A stretch of 64,000 bases of DNA. It comes from Microvelia longipes (taxonomy: Eukaryota; Arthropoda; Insecta; Hemiptera; Veliidae). The position numbers and the translations under genes are program-made. The DNA lies in assembly GCA_018340805.1 (NCBI GenBank), contig JACMZG010001908.1, forward strand, positions 31,981,513 to 32,045,512, read 5' to 3'. The notes under the pieces were generated by a model. The model was given only the letters and a program-made list of their open reading frames with translations. It searched no databases and was not told where the DNA came from. Shown piece after piece: positions 49,766 to 61,342 of the stretch (the stretch's first letter is position 1; the number at the start of each line of letters is the position of its first letter).

Positions 49766-51987
49766 TAGATGTAATAGCTGTTTGGATGCTAAATGTATGT
49801 TTACATGTATAATCACTATGTATGTAATAGCTGTGAGGTTATACATTTTTACATACATTAATCATTCTCTATGTATGTAATAGCTGTGAGGATGATTAAT
49901 GTATTTATACATGGATAATCTCTATGTATTTAATAGCTGGGAGGATGGTTAATGTATGTATACATGTATAACCTCTATGTATGTAATAGCTGTGAGGATG
50001 GTTAATGTATACATACTTGTATAATCTCTATGTATGTAATAGCTGTGAGGATGCTTAGTTGTATATACTTCTCTTTAACGCATTACAGACCACAGAACTG
50101 ATCTGGTGGCGATAACTTGGTAAAAACATCAATTCTTTGAGACAAATCACTAATTATATTTTAAGGGAATCTACCAGCCATTTTGAACCTTCAAAAATAA
50201 AATTTAAATAATTTAAAGAATATTTTTAGTGGTTTAGTTGAAAGTTATTTGTGTCCAAAAATATCTTAATCACATCTGCGGCAAGCACAGTTCTCAATAA
50301 GTTTCACAGACATCGTTTAGACCGGCATGATAATTTTGTGACGTCTCCAAGACTCACCGGTATCTGAGGCTTGGAGACAGCGTCTCATAAAAACAAAAAC
50401 GGCCCTTAGATCTATAGAAAAATATGGATTTACTAATTATTTATTATTTATTAATTAATTATTATTAATTAATTATAATTTAGTAATTATTGATAAATAC
50501 TGGTGTGTAGAATTAGCAATACAAATTAATAGAATTGTATTTCTCCTATTGATAAAAAGATAATTGGAAATACAAACTCTATTTATTTATTTATAATCAA
50601 ATAAATACTTGCAATTTATTTAATTACTATAAAAAAGAGGTAATTAAATTTTTATATAAGATAAAAAGTTATTAAAATAGCCAATAAATAATCCAATACT
50701 GCTTTTTTCCTTAAATTATTTTTGCTCATTCTGTTTTACTATTTAATGTCACAAATTATCAATTTTAATTTAATAATTGGCTACTGTTTGCCCAAATATG
50801 TCATGTGATTTTTAAATTTACCTCTTACATTTAAGGTAAAAAAAAGTACAATCATTTTGTTAGTCCCACAAACCGAAAATAATTTTTAATTTGATAAAAA
50901 AAGCTTTATTTAATAATAATAAACTTTATTAAGACCATCCATGACCTTTTCGCTTTTCAGTTATTTTTAACAATCAGTTAAAGTACAACTATTAAGTATT
51001 AAATAAGGACAAGCCACTGAAAGGTATTTTTGATGAGTAATTATGACCAAATCTGATGACATTTAAGATGTACATATTGTGATGATATTGTTAATAAGTT
51101 CCTAGTTTTGTATTAGTTATTTTTTACATCATACATTGACTTATATCATAATTTTAATGATCGTTAAATTTAAGATGCTTGACTTCCTTACGTTACTCCT
51201 ATATATGTGGTTTCTTGCGATATTAAATTTCATGGACTTCTGTATAAAGTACTTTTTAGGCTTGCTTATGTTTACCCCCATTTTTAAAAATAGGCATTTT
51301 TTTCATAAGTACTAAAACTGAAATTTCTTCAAGAAATATATTAGATTATTATGCGGTTTTGTAGTGATACGAGGTTTGAGTTATGAAACGATGGTTTACA
51401 AGAAAAGTTTTTTTATTATAGATTTTTTGGCTCGTATCCACCAAATTAAACTTAAACTCGAGTTTATTAATCTTAAATTTAAACTTTTGTCAATATTCAC
51501 CAAGCTGGGTTTGATTTCTTATATTTGATTATTTAAACTTTTCTATTTTGTTGGTTTCTTTTAGTTTTAAGTTTAAGTTTCTTTTAATAATTTTTGAACC
51601 AGAATCTCTGGTTAAAAGCTCGGTTATTCAATCTCAACCATTTCGGACTGCTGTCTTTTTTTATTATCCTTTTATTTGTCACATTATTTACAGTACATTA
51701 ATATTCTCTTTATCTTTTAAACTTGTATTGTTAGTTTATTACATTTATAATTAAATAATTATAATTCATTCATAAATAACTAACTTAATAATAAAACAAA
51801 ACTGGATTACATATGGAGTAAAGCCAAGTATTCTATAAATAATCATCTCATAATAAATGTAATCAGTAAAAATGTATAAATACTTCCAATAAAACAAGTT
51901 AATGAGCTTGTCAGTTGTCCCAGTCTGGCATTAAACTTGATCTTGTGTTTTTTTTTAAATTGAATCGCTTAATCGCTTATACAATTC

Positions 51988-52019
51988 ATATATATATATA
52001 TATAATATATTATATATAT

Positions 52020-52066
<47 letters not shown>

Positions 52067-52088
52067 TATAATATATATATATATATAA
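51988..52088. repeat. (TA)n microsatellite, interrupted
   Basis: About 100 bp of TA with repeated ATAATAT phase slips, about 800 bp upstream of coding exon 3. Confidence 0.95.
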
Positions 52089-52883
52089 TTTTATTATAAT
52101 GGCAAAAGCGATTTCAGTTAAATGTGATCCAAAAAGGGGACTGCTAGGGCAGTATTAGTTGAGACTATTCGCGTCCTGATAAAACATAAAATAAACAAAG
52201 TGATACCTTAATGACGACTTATCAATAGTGAGTAATAATAAGCGTAAGATTTGGTATCTCATATCTTAAAGGTGTTTTATTTACAATAACATCTTGAATG
52301 ACACATTAAAATTTTTAGGTTACAATTTTACAAACTCAAAATAATTATTTAAATTGAACGAAAAATATAATTTTCTGTTCAAACATTACTTTATTATTTT
52401 TAGTATTAAGTTTTATTTATAAAATTTACTTCAAATTTTGTGAAAATGTGTCATAAAACCTTGGAAACTTGTAACCTTGATTCTTAAGTAATTTTTTTAG
52501 CGACGATTTTTTTCGCTGACTATTGTCATGTTTGCCCACAATTATTTGATTTGAAAACTGCAGAATACAGTTAGAATCCTACGCTTGAATTTTATTGGAT
52601 TTTTTAAATTATTTTATAAGGATTGAAATTCAAGGACAAGTATAATTTCCTATTGTTGAATGTAGTTTTAATAAAAATATTGGTACAGTAATTATAAAAT
52701 AGCAACTTAACTTCATTAACTTTGATTTTTAAAGTTTTAAAACCAAGCAACATTTTTTTGGTCTGAAACTTTAAATTTTGCCCCGGGATATTAAAGAAGG
52801 TTTCAATCGTCGATTCTTCTTTGAAATATAAAATAAATGTTAGATAAATCATTTTAATTTTTATTATTTTAATCTGTCTATAG

Positions 52884-53092
52884 GTGAAGCAAAGAAAGCT
52901 GTAATCGACTACAAAGCAATAAACCCAAGTTTATCCATCCTAGGAGCTTGGTCACCGGATAACGAATTAGACTTAGACGCTAAACAATTAGCAGCTAAAG
53001 CGAATTCGTTGGAGTTAGACGGTGTCTATTTGCAGTCATCGACAGACACAAAGGGACCTTCTACCAAGGATAAAATACTTAATCTAGTCAAG
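52884..53092 (+). CDS. Chitinase-like (GH18) protein, coding exon 3: third and fourth barrel strands, dead catalytic motif
   Basis: Encodes residues 63-132. NPSLSILGAW (76-85) takes the place of the third strand, normally NxxLKxLLAIGGW; the GGW signature is reduced to GAW. LDGVYLQSS (107-115) aligns with the catalytic strand FDGxDxDWE: the first Asp-Gly is kept (D108, G109), but the next two Asp are Tyr111 and Gln113, Trp is Ser114 and the catalytic Glu is Ser115. The following KGPSTKDKILNLV matches the spacing of the helix after the active site, arguing against misalignment. The exon is shorter than in typical chitinases because loops are reduced. The acceptor is CTATAG|GT and the donor CAAG|GTAACA, ending in phase 0. 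The C-terminal half of the barrel must lie past 53093, probably beyond the window. Confidence 0.9.
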
Positions 53093-53970
53093 GTAACATA
53101 TTAAAATTTGATTTTTCCTTTAACTCAAGAAAATAGAAAATGAATTAATTTGCACTTTGCTGTTCTAAAAGTAAAGTAATCTAATCTAAAAAGTCCTGGT
53201 TTCATTCCGGTTGGAACCTCTATAGAACTTTAGGATTTTTAGCAAAAGATACGAATCCTTGAACTCACCGTTGGAAAGAGACTTAAATCTGGTGTTTCAA
53301 GTCTTTGCAATGTGATGTAATTTGCATCACACATGAAATCAATGATCCGGGATGTATGTAATATTTAGAACCTTCTAAAGAAGCAGTTAAACGTTATTAA
53401 TATGATTTTTTATTGGCCTTTCAAAAATTGCAAAATTAAGTCACACCGTGAGAACAAATACCGTTCTTACTTAAGCAATAAGCGTAATGTTTCTTAAAAA
53501 TTTGCTTAAAGAAATTCCTTGTACATCCATGGCTTTTTCCATTGTGTTAGTTAAAACTCTCATTTATATCTTAACATGAGAATAATACCGTGAAAACTTG
53601 CGGTGATATATGTCAACTTTATCTCATGATGAGTGTCTCAGTAAAACAAAACATGAGGCTACTTACTTGGCAGTCTACGGCCACTTGGTTGTTATACTAT
53701 ATCAGTTTGTCATATTATTAGTTTATGTAAGTTATGTATGCCAATCGATAAATGCATAATAACTGCGGGAATTTTTTTTATATATGTTTACCATATCTAT
53801 AATTCTACTCAAACTTTCTAATAGGCGACTCCTATACCTATATAAACATAAAGTAGCCATTAATAATAAAATTATTTTTAAATATGGGTGTATTATTACT
53901 ATAAGGCTCAATAAATAATGCACCATACACTAAGGTAGAAAATTTTACAAAGACCAGACAAACAATATAT

Positions 53971-54014
53971 ATGTGTGTGTGTGTGTGTGTGTGGGTATAT
54001 CTGTGTGTGTGTGT
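53971..54014. repeat. (TG)n microsatellite
   Basis: GT/TG dinucleotides interrupted by GGGTATATC. Several overlapping short open frames on both strands here are repeat shadows. Confidence 0.93.
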
Positions 54015-54231
54015 TAACAATACTATCCAATGGGATTCGTTTGATATCCAGATTGTAACTAGTAAACCTGTTTCTAGCGAATTTCCTTTGGGAATATTTT
54101 ATGAAATATGTCATTTTGAATTATCTTTACGATTGATCAAAAGTTTTATTGGACTGGTGGCATCACATTAATTTTTGTTTACATTGCTATTCAAAGTATT
54201 GTGACATTTTACAATAAAATCTCTGATATAC

Positions 54232-54234
<3 letters not shown>

Positions 54235-54320
<86 letters not shown>
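54235..54320. repeat. (TA)n microsatellite
   Basis: About 85 bp of nearly pure TA. Confidence 0.97.
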
Positions 54321-54324
<4 letters not shown>

Positions 54325-57300
54325 CATATTCCCAACTGGCATTTGTTAACTTGTGTACAAAAGTTATAGTTAAAAGACTATGTGTGTGTATAAATAGTTA
54401 AAAAATAAGAATACAGTATATTTCTACACGTGTAAAAAATTATTAAGAAATGCAAGGTTTTTTATATTAAGGATGTAGAGTAGACAAATGTAATTAGTCA
54501 TCAGAGAAATATATTCTTGATAAGTTTTATATTGGTTTCAAAAGACAAAACAATGTAGGATGATATTAACTGGCGTCATTCCAGATATTAAGGAAATTAG
54601 CTATAATAACGCCTTACAATGTAGCAACGACAAGACTAACAGGTTCGCGTAGGTGCGGTCTAATGTGGTCATGGGTCACACATTTTGTGCTTAGTTTCAT
54701 CTGACCTTGACACTTATACTTGGGGATTTTTCGGAAATTTTTATGGTTCATATCTATTGAAGCTAGGTCATCTTAGAAATGAAAAAATATATTTTGATTT
54801 CAGTATCTGCTTTAGACTTTGGTTTTATGATGATGCAAATTTATCAATTTGGTTTTCATGCTGCAATAACAGCTGTTGTAAAATCTTGAAATTAGAAGCA
54901 CTGCCAGGTGATAAGGGTTATGATAAGGCCTTCATCAGAAAATGCCGAAAACTATTTGTGGGATTTGACGAAAAGCTAATTAATTTAAATTTGTTTAGTA
55001 TTTAAGGCAAAATTTTATGCCTTTTTTTAATTTTCTTAAATTCATTTGAAATGAACTAAGCTTTTAAAAATAATTTTTCATTGATAAAAGTCAGTTTATC
55101 TAAAATACCTAAGTAAAAGATTAGATGCTTAAAAAATTATTTGAAGCGGTAATTTGAAAACCTAACATTGGATAGACTACATTTAACCTTTGTTGAGATA
55201 TTTATTTAAAATTTTAAACGCCAAGGATCTTAAATGAAAGTGATGACTTAATAGGAAAATTTTCTAACCCCATGTAGGTTGTCTGAAATAGAGATATAGG
55301 AGCAAATGTCCCTATTATTATAGCAAAAAGGTGCAAAACGCTAATTATGTAAGAAAAATAAGTCGAGTTTTCACCTTAATTTTCTTCTTTGCTTGTCGTT
55401 TTCTGTTTGTCGTGATTTTAAAATTGTTTGATATGTGTTTTATCGCCTTAGTGATAAAATGGTCTTTTACTGACATTTTTGAGACTGTAAAGGTGAAAAA
55501 AATCTTACGTTATTAACAAAATGACGCCTTTAGTTGATAATTAGTTTTGATTACTTTTTGTGGTAACAAATACTTACAAATTAAAATGTTCTGTAATAAC
55601 CTATTTCCATGTATCACATGCAAGTTGAACAAATCTCATTTTAACATACTTTAATCTTGTTTAATTCCTCTTCGACCACTAGTTTACATTGAGCTGTTAT
55701 AATTAAACATATTACACTCATTTAGAAAAGGTCAGGATCCCATACGACACTAAATGATGAATTGAAGTATCATCTCACTATGTAATGTCTCCGTAACATA
55801 TTAAATCTAATTTATAACTTAGTTATCTTAATATCCAAATAAAAATTTAAACTTCAGGGACTCGAAGCATTGCGCTAAACAGGTTATAACAATATTTTAT
55901 CGGTATGACTTAGATTTATTGGTCCTTCTTTAGAAAATTGAACCTTAGATTACTTCTTGAAAGTTTAGTCTTAAATTGTATTACTTAAAAAGTTTTTAAA
56001 GTTTCATCTGTAGTGTTTATAACTTACTTTGTTTCAGCTCTCTTTTCGTATTTAGAATTTGAAGAACAAAACTTTTTAGTTTAAAGTTAAGTTGCTTTGA
56101 AATTTTAAATTATGTTTACGATTTCATGTGATTTTTGTCATAGTAACACTAAAATATTAAGTTAAGTAAACCCGTTAAGCATAGAACTTGCACAAGGCTG
56201 GTGATTATAACTAATGCCCTGGTAAATAATTTATTTTAGTTTTAAATATAACCATATCAAGTTTTCATGATACACTTATAAGATACCTAGACTGGTCTTA
56301 AAAATAAATTATATACATTCATAAATTCAAGAAAAAACTCATAACAACAAATAAAGAGCTAAAATAATGGTTTCAAAGTTAAATAAAATAAAATAAAAAG
56401 TTAAAGACAATTTCCATAAGAGTTAATTAAAATTAGATGAAGTATTTTATTTTTGAGAAAAAATTACATTGTTTTATTTTAAATTAATAATTTTAAAAAT
56501 ATTAAAAGTTAGGTGTAAATTACTAAAGCTATAGAGAGCGCAAAGAATATTCATTAAAACTCAGAATTCATAAAACTTGGAATTTTCTTAAAAGATTTTA
56601 TAAAATATTTATAAAAACCGATAACACAGACCGATTTTTCTGATTTGAATTGAAATCTTTCAGTTATCAGTCCTGCTGATTTAATTTTTGTATGCACTTA
56701 GTTTCAAAACATCTTTGTAAAAAGTTTTCGTCATCACTCTCAGTTTTAATCTGAGGTCAAAACTAATTACAAGGTACATATCTGAAGTCAGTTTGAAAAT
56801 ATGTATTTCTCAAGTATAGAATCTTTCTAATATTCAAAAATCTAGTAATAGGATCTTTCTATTGATTCATGTATATCATATACTACTTAAAATAATAAAC
56901 TTAATAAATTCTTAGTCTAACGTGGGCTTAATCTTTCACTAGACTTACTACCTACTTACTTATGACGTCATCTGACTGAGTGCTTTTCTTGTATCTCATA
57001 CGATGTTTAGTAAGCTCAATATAACGTACAATTAATTTATTATGCAATTTTATTAGTATTAAAATAATTTTACAAAGAAGTACACTTTTTAAAATGCACA
57101 AGTTTGATCAGATAAGCAAAAAATTAAATTAAATTAATGTTATTTTAAGTACTTTATTTATCGACATAATTTACATTAAATTTAAAATTTAAGTCAAATT
57201 GAAACTAAGTTATCCTAAATTGACCAAGTTATTAACTTTAACCCACACATAGTACGCTTGCGTGATTCTGTTTGAATATATCTTGTAATTTTACGATCAT

Positions 57301-58779
57301 ACAAAAAAAGTTAACATAATTTTATTGGTATGATGTTGTAATGTTGGTATATATGGAAGTTTCAGTTTTGTAACAGGGACATCTTTGTTTCTACCTCCTT
57401 ACACAAAACACTTTGGAATTCCCTTTACTTTATTTTTTTAAGCCATTCATGTTAAAAATCATCCACCGAATATGATACTTCTAAAATTCCATATCTCTTT
57501 TCTGAACCTTCGGCTCATAACTTAAAAACCATTGGCTTATGCTAGCTGCTCTGCACCTCGCAGTTTATGTGTTTTGAAAACTGTATAGAGATATTGTTAC
57601 TTAAAGAATTTCAAACAGGCACTAAAATTATAGAATAATTTTTTAGTTAATTTTTTAGTTTTTTAAAATAATAGCTATGCAAAAAATTGAGGCGAAACTC
57701 TATTTCGCCTTTTACGTTAGAATAACGAGATTTTCCCATCATACGACTTGATCTTCGTTACAAGTTTCGTTTGATTCGATTTAATCTACATCGCGTTCAC
57801 AAGAAATATGCACATAAATCCATAATTAAAAACCCAAATATTTTGGTTTTTTATTATGTATATATATTATTATACAAAAAAACCAAATAGCATTGGATAT
57901 TTTGGGGATCTAAAGGTGCTACCTGATCTGAGGAAAGTAACTGTCACATTTTATCCTATTTCGATTCTTTCTAACCGATTCTGTAATCGGTTACAGAATC
58001 GGAATTAATGCTACCTCATCCTGTGATGGGAAAGCAATTAAAGTTAGATTGAAATCCTATAAAAATTAAGCTACGTTATTTTCAAAGTAACATTTTTTTA
58101 CTTCTATGAAATTACAGCAGGACTGAAACCCTATTAAAAACGTTCTCTCCGCTTAGTACTCTTTCGTGTCTTGGAATTTAGAACTGAACATGGTGTGATT
58201 CCCGGTAGAGTTTTTGATCTAACGTGTTAAGTAAAGGCTAGCCAGCTACTGCTTGATTGGTTACTTAAGTGCAACAATAAATTGTAAATTAAAACAAAAT
58301 ATAACAAGCTCTTCAAATTGGAGTGTAGTTTGTTCATAACATTTTTTACAATACCTGTCCAAACGATGTTGAAATTTCATTGTTCTCCTATAAACGAATT
58401 TAAACTCGACTTATAGTTAAATAAGAAGGGGCTTTATCCCAAACCAATCATTAAGCACAATTAAACAAGTCATTTCTTTGATGAAAATGACTATCGCTTT
58501 TTAAATCATTTCATAATTTTAAAATGAACGGCGTTTATTTGATTGTTGCGTTCATTGAATTCTAAAGTAGTTTAAATCATTCAAAGGGGCTGCTTAGAAA
58601 TGTTGAGTACTTTGCAAGCCTTTTTATAGTTTGTCTACTAAGAACTCGTTATTAAAAGGAATGAAAATAGAAGTTCATTACCGAACAAATGTTTTTCTTT
58701 CACACAATTGAATTAACTATTGAAAGTAGTTTTTGATAATAATTCAAATTTGCATATCATAAAAAATAGAGCTATCCGG

Positions 58780-58864
58780 TGATGGACGAACACACATACA
58801 TGCAGACAGACAAATTGATAAAACCATTCATGACTTCTTAAAGAATTTAAAACGGATTATTCAG
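58780..58864 (-). repeat. R1 dispersed repeat, copy 9 (fragment)
   Basis: GATGGACGAACACACATACA, GCAGACAGACAAATTGATAA and AATTTAAAACGGATTATTCAG correspond to the CA-rich tract and the adjacent part of R1 in reverse. It is directly followed by a CG-CA-TA microsatellite. Confidence 0.65.
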
Positions 58865-58880
58865 TTATCGAATTTTTTCG

Positions 58881-58899
58881 CGCGCACACACACACACAC

Positions 58900-58956
<57 letters not shown>

Positions 58957-58970
58957 ATATAATATATATA
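58881..58970. repeat. Compound (CG)n-(CA)n-(TA)n microsatellite
   Basis: CGCGCG, then CA dinucleotides to about 58901, then interrupted TA to 58970. It is the mirror of the compound tract at 31589-31678. Confidence 0.95.
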
Positions 58971-59259
58971 ATCGTTGTTCTTATTTGTCAGCAGCTAAAA
59001 CACTGCACTGTTGAATTCAGATTATGCGATGTACGTTTAAATAATATCTGACTAGCATGGGGAACTTATTGAAATTAGATTCAATAAATTATTAAGTTTA
59101 CGCTTTTTCGGGTTCATTGATGTGTCTTAAGATGTTTATGATGGCAGCGTAATGATTTATTTATTGATAACCGGGCCTATTATGGTTCCTTTATGATGAT
59201 AGTGTGTCTAATGATGGCATTATGGTGTGTTTATTAATTACTGGATGTGTTATAGTGTG

Positions 59260-59845
59260 TTTCTGAAGTTGGTGTTATAAAGTGTGTTATGCTAGTATTG
59301 TAATGTGTTTATAATGGTTTTGTGATTTCTTTTTTAATAATTGGTGTTCTATAGTGTTTTTATGATGATGGTGTTATGAAGTGTATTATGATGGTATCGT
59401 AATGTGTTTATAATAATGGTCTTGTAATTTATTTTTTAATTAATTGGTGTTCTATAGTGTTTTTATGATGATGGTGTTATGAAGTGTATTATGATGGTAT
59501 CGTAATGTGTTTTATAATAATGGTCCTTGTGATATCTTTTTAATTAATGGTGTTCTATAGTGTTTTTATGATGATGGTGTTATGAAGTGTATTATGATGG
59601 TATCGTAATGTGTTTATAATATGGTCTTGTGATCTTTTTTAATTAATGGGTGTTCTATAGTGTTTTTGATGATGGTGTTATGAAGTGTATTATGATGGTA
59701 TCGTAATGTGTTTATAAAATGGTCTTGTGATATCTTTTTTAATTAATGGGTGTTCTATAGTGTTTTTATGATGATGGTGTTATGAAGTGTATTATGATGG
59801 TATCGTAATGTGTTTATAATAATGGTCTAGTAGTGATGTGTGTTA
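59260..59845 (+). repeat. Tandem repeat of about 100-103 bp, five to six copies
   Basis: GTGTTCTATAGTGTTTTTAT recurs at about 59344, 59447, 59550, 59650 and 59750. Each unit continues GATGATGGTGTTATGAAGTG, TATTATGATGGTATCGTAAT and GTGTTTATAATAATGGTCTT. Related degenerate words (GTGTGTTTATTAATTACTGG) extend left to about 59150. Confidence 0.93.
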
Positions 59846-60401
59846 TGTATTATGGTAATAATTTTTACACCCTTTAATGTAAAGTATCTTCTAATTGGTC
59901 CTATTAATAAAAAAACAATTCCCGTTCTACAAACTTTGTTATATAGATTGAACCGGATCTATATAAGAGACATAAAATAAAAAAATTCCATATTAATGTT
60001 AATATTATTGTAATGTTAAATTTAATGGTTCTTCAATATTTACTAAAAGGGTCTCTGAAAAATTCAAATTAGGACACCACCTTCAACTTAAGACTTTTTT
60101 CCTATTTTGGGAAATATCTGTAAATAAAATATGTCCATGATATTTACAAAAAATATTAATTTCGTCTTAATAATCAAAGTTACGTATACACTTTATGATT
60201 TATAATTTTATTGTTATTTAATAGTCTGAGTTTTAAGTAAACGTCCATGACAGGAACAGGTTTAAAAATTAAGTATATATTTATGCTAAAGATCAAATTT
60301 AGGAAGTTTTTAAAAATTAGATGTAAGGTAAATAAGAGGTTTCAGTTAATGAAAAAAAAAACAAAAGAGTTTTTTTACCTCCACACATTATTATATTTAA
60401 A

Positions 60402-60590
60402 TAACAGAGCCGGCTTTTAACCGTTAACGGTAATCATCAGTGCCGATAAAATTGAGGCTAGTTGTCACACAATGAGTTTAAGGGTAAGTATTTGACCTTT
60501 GAACTATCTGTTAACCACTGGCCTCACTTTTTCGGAGATAGTATGACCGGCATTGATGATGACCGTAAACGGTTGAAAGCCGGTTTGTTA
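60402..60590. mobile_element. Inverted-repeat MITE, about 189 bp
   Basis: Terminal inverted repeats of about 43 bp with few mismatches: GCCGGCTTTTAACCGTTAAC then GGTAATCATCAGTGCCG at 60409-60445, and CGGCATTGATGATGACCGTA then AACGGTTGAAAGCCGG at 60548-60583, extending outward through TAACA/TGTTA. The open frame at 60462-60665 starts inside and reads through the right arm; it is not a gene. The superfamily is undetermined. Confidence 0.88.
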
Positions 60591-61102
60591 TCTACATATA
60601 AGAAAGTATTGAGAGTCAAAAACTGTTCTGTTTTTTATTCATTATTACGGAACTCTACGGCTTAATTTACTATATAGGTTTCTTTTAAGTGATTCTGTTT
60701 TATTTAAAGTTGCAGTACCTTGAAAATTCTTAATTAATTTATTTTTCTGTGTATATCAAACTTATACTTATTTCTATATACTTTTACATCAACCTGCAGC
60801 AAAATGTAAACAATACTTATTTATATGCATCAACTACAATAAGAGCGTTTCTACGTACAGCTAAAGAGTATTCATAAATGAATTATTTCCTAGCGTACAA
60901 AACTGTAATTTACAGTAAAGACTTTACTGTAATTTACTGGATTTAATTTCAATTTAAAAAGCATCATAAGGCAGTTTTCAATAAATAACAGTGATATCAA
61001 AGTTATTATTTAAGTAACTTAAATAACGTTTAAGTTATTTTTTAGTAGGAGTAAAGATAATGTTAAAATTGTAACATGCTTCGTAAGCATTGTTTACGTG
61101 TC

Positions 61103-61342
61103 ACAACCGTACTAATAGTACATGAATAGCACAGGTATATGACAAATGGTACATGAATAGCATAGGTATAGAACATATAGTACATGAATAGCACAGGTCT
61201 AGGACAAATAGAACATGCATAGCACAGGTATAGGACAAATAGTACATGAATAGCACGGGTATAGAACATATAGTACATGAATAGCACAGGTCTAGGACAA
61301 ATAGTACATGATTAGCACAGGTATAGGACAAATAGTACATTA
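61103..61342 (+). repeat. 31-bp minisatellite, about 8 copies
   Basis: AGTACATGAATAGCACAGGT then ATAGGACAAAT or ATAGAACATAT. The unit is not divisible by three, so open frames on the reverse strand show a 31-residue period (three units) in more than one frame, as expected for a repeat artefact. Confidence 0.95.

Larger units (their letters stand above)
49136..50065 (+). repeat. 54-bp minisatellite, split by an insert
   Basis: Units carry TGTAATAGCTGTGAGGATGG, TTAATGTATGTATACATG and TATAATCTCTATGTATG. Near-regular copies begin at about 49766, 49822, 49877, 49930, 49984 and 50036. Diverged units (AATAGCTGTAGGGTGC, ATGGCTGCGGGATG, AATAGCTACGGGATAC) occur at 49136-49370, so the two parts flank a TA microsatellite (49277-49330) and an R1 copy (49385-49765). 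Confidence 0.88.
18422..52883 (+). other. Intron 2 of the chitinase-like gene (about 34.5 kb)
   Basis: GTTAGT donor and TCTGTCTATAG acceptor, phase 1. No further exon was recognised inside. Apart from the repeats listed separately, 18430-20050, 20400-23320, 25200-28340, 30450-31580, 31680-33040, 33210-35040, 36000-37150, 42600-45940, 46390-47700, 48290-49130 and 50070-51980 are AT-rich and appear empty. 21660-22080 is a degenerate T-rich tract with loosely repeated TTCTTTTNTATTCG-like words. A skipped phase-1 exon would be easy to miss by eye. Confidence 0.75.

Noticed and set aside
54685..55005. A 106-codon open frame and, in another frame, a possible exon after TTTGATTTCAG at 54803 (reading SALDFGFMMMQIYQFG)
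   Set aside because: The second reading faintly resembles the GH18 strand VDFxNxMTYD, but it needs phase 1 while exon 3 ends in phase 0, would skip a barrel strand, hits a stop at 54887 and has no good donor. The 106-codon frame shows no known domain. RNA-seq would decide.
60462..60665. A 67-codon open frame
   Set aside because: It begins inside an inverted-repeat element and reads through its right arm; no independent support.
61063..61340. Two overlapping reverse open frames rich in Cys/Tyr/Leu repeats
   Set aside because: They are the 31-bp minisatellite read in different frames; a real gene would not stay open in two frames.
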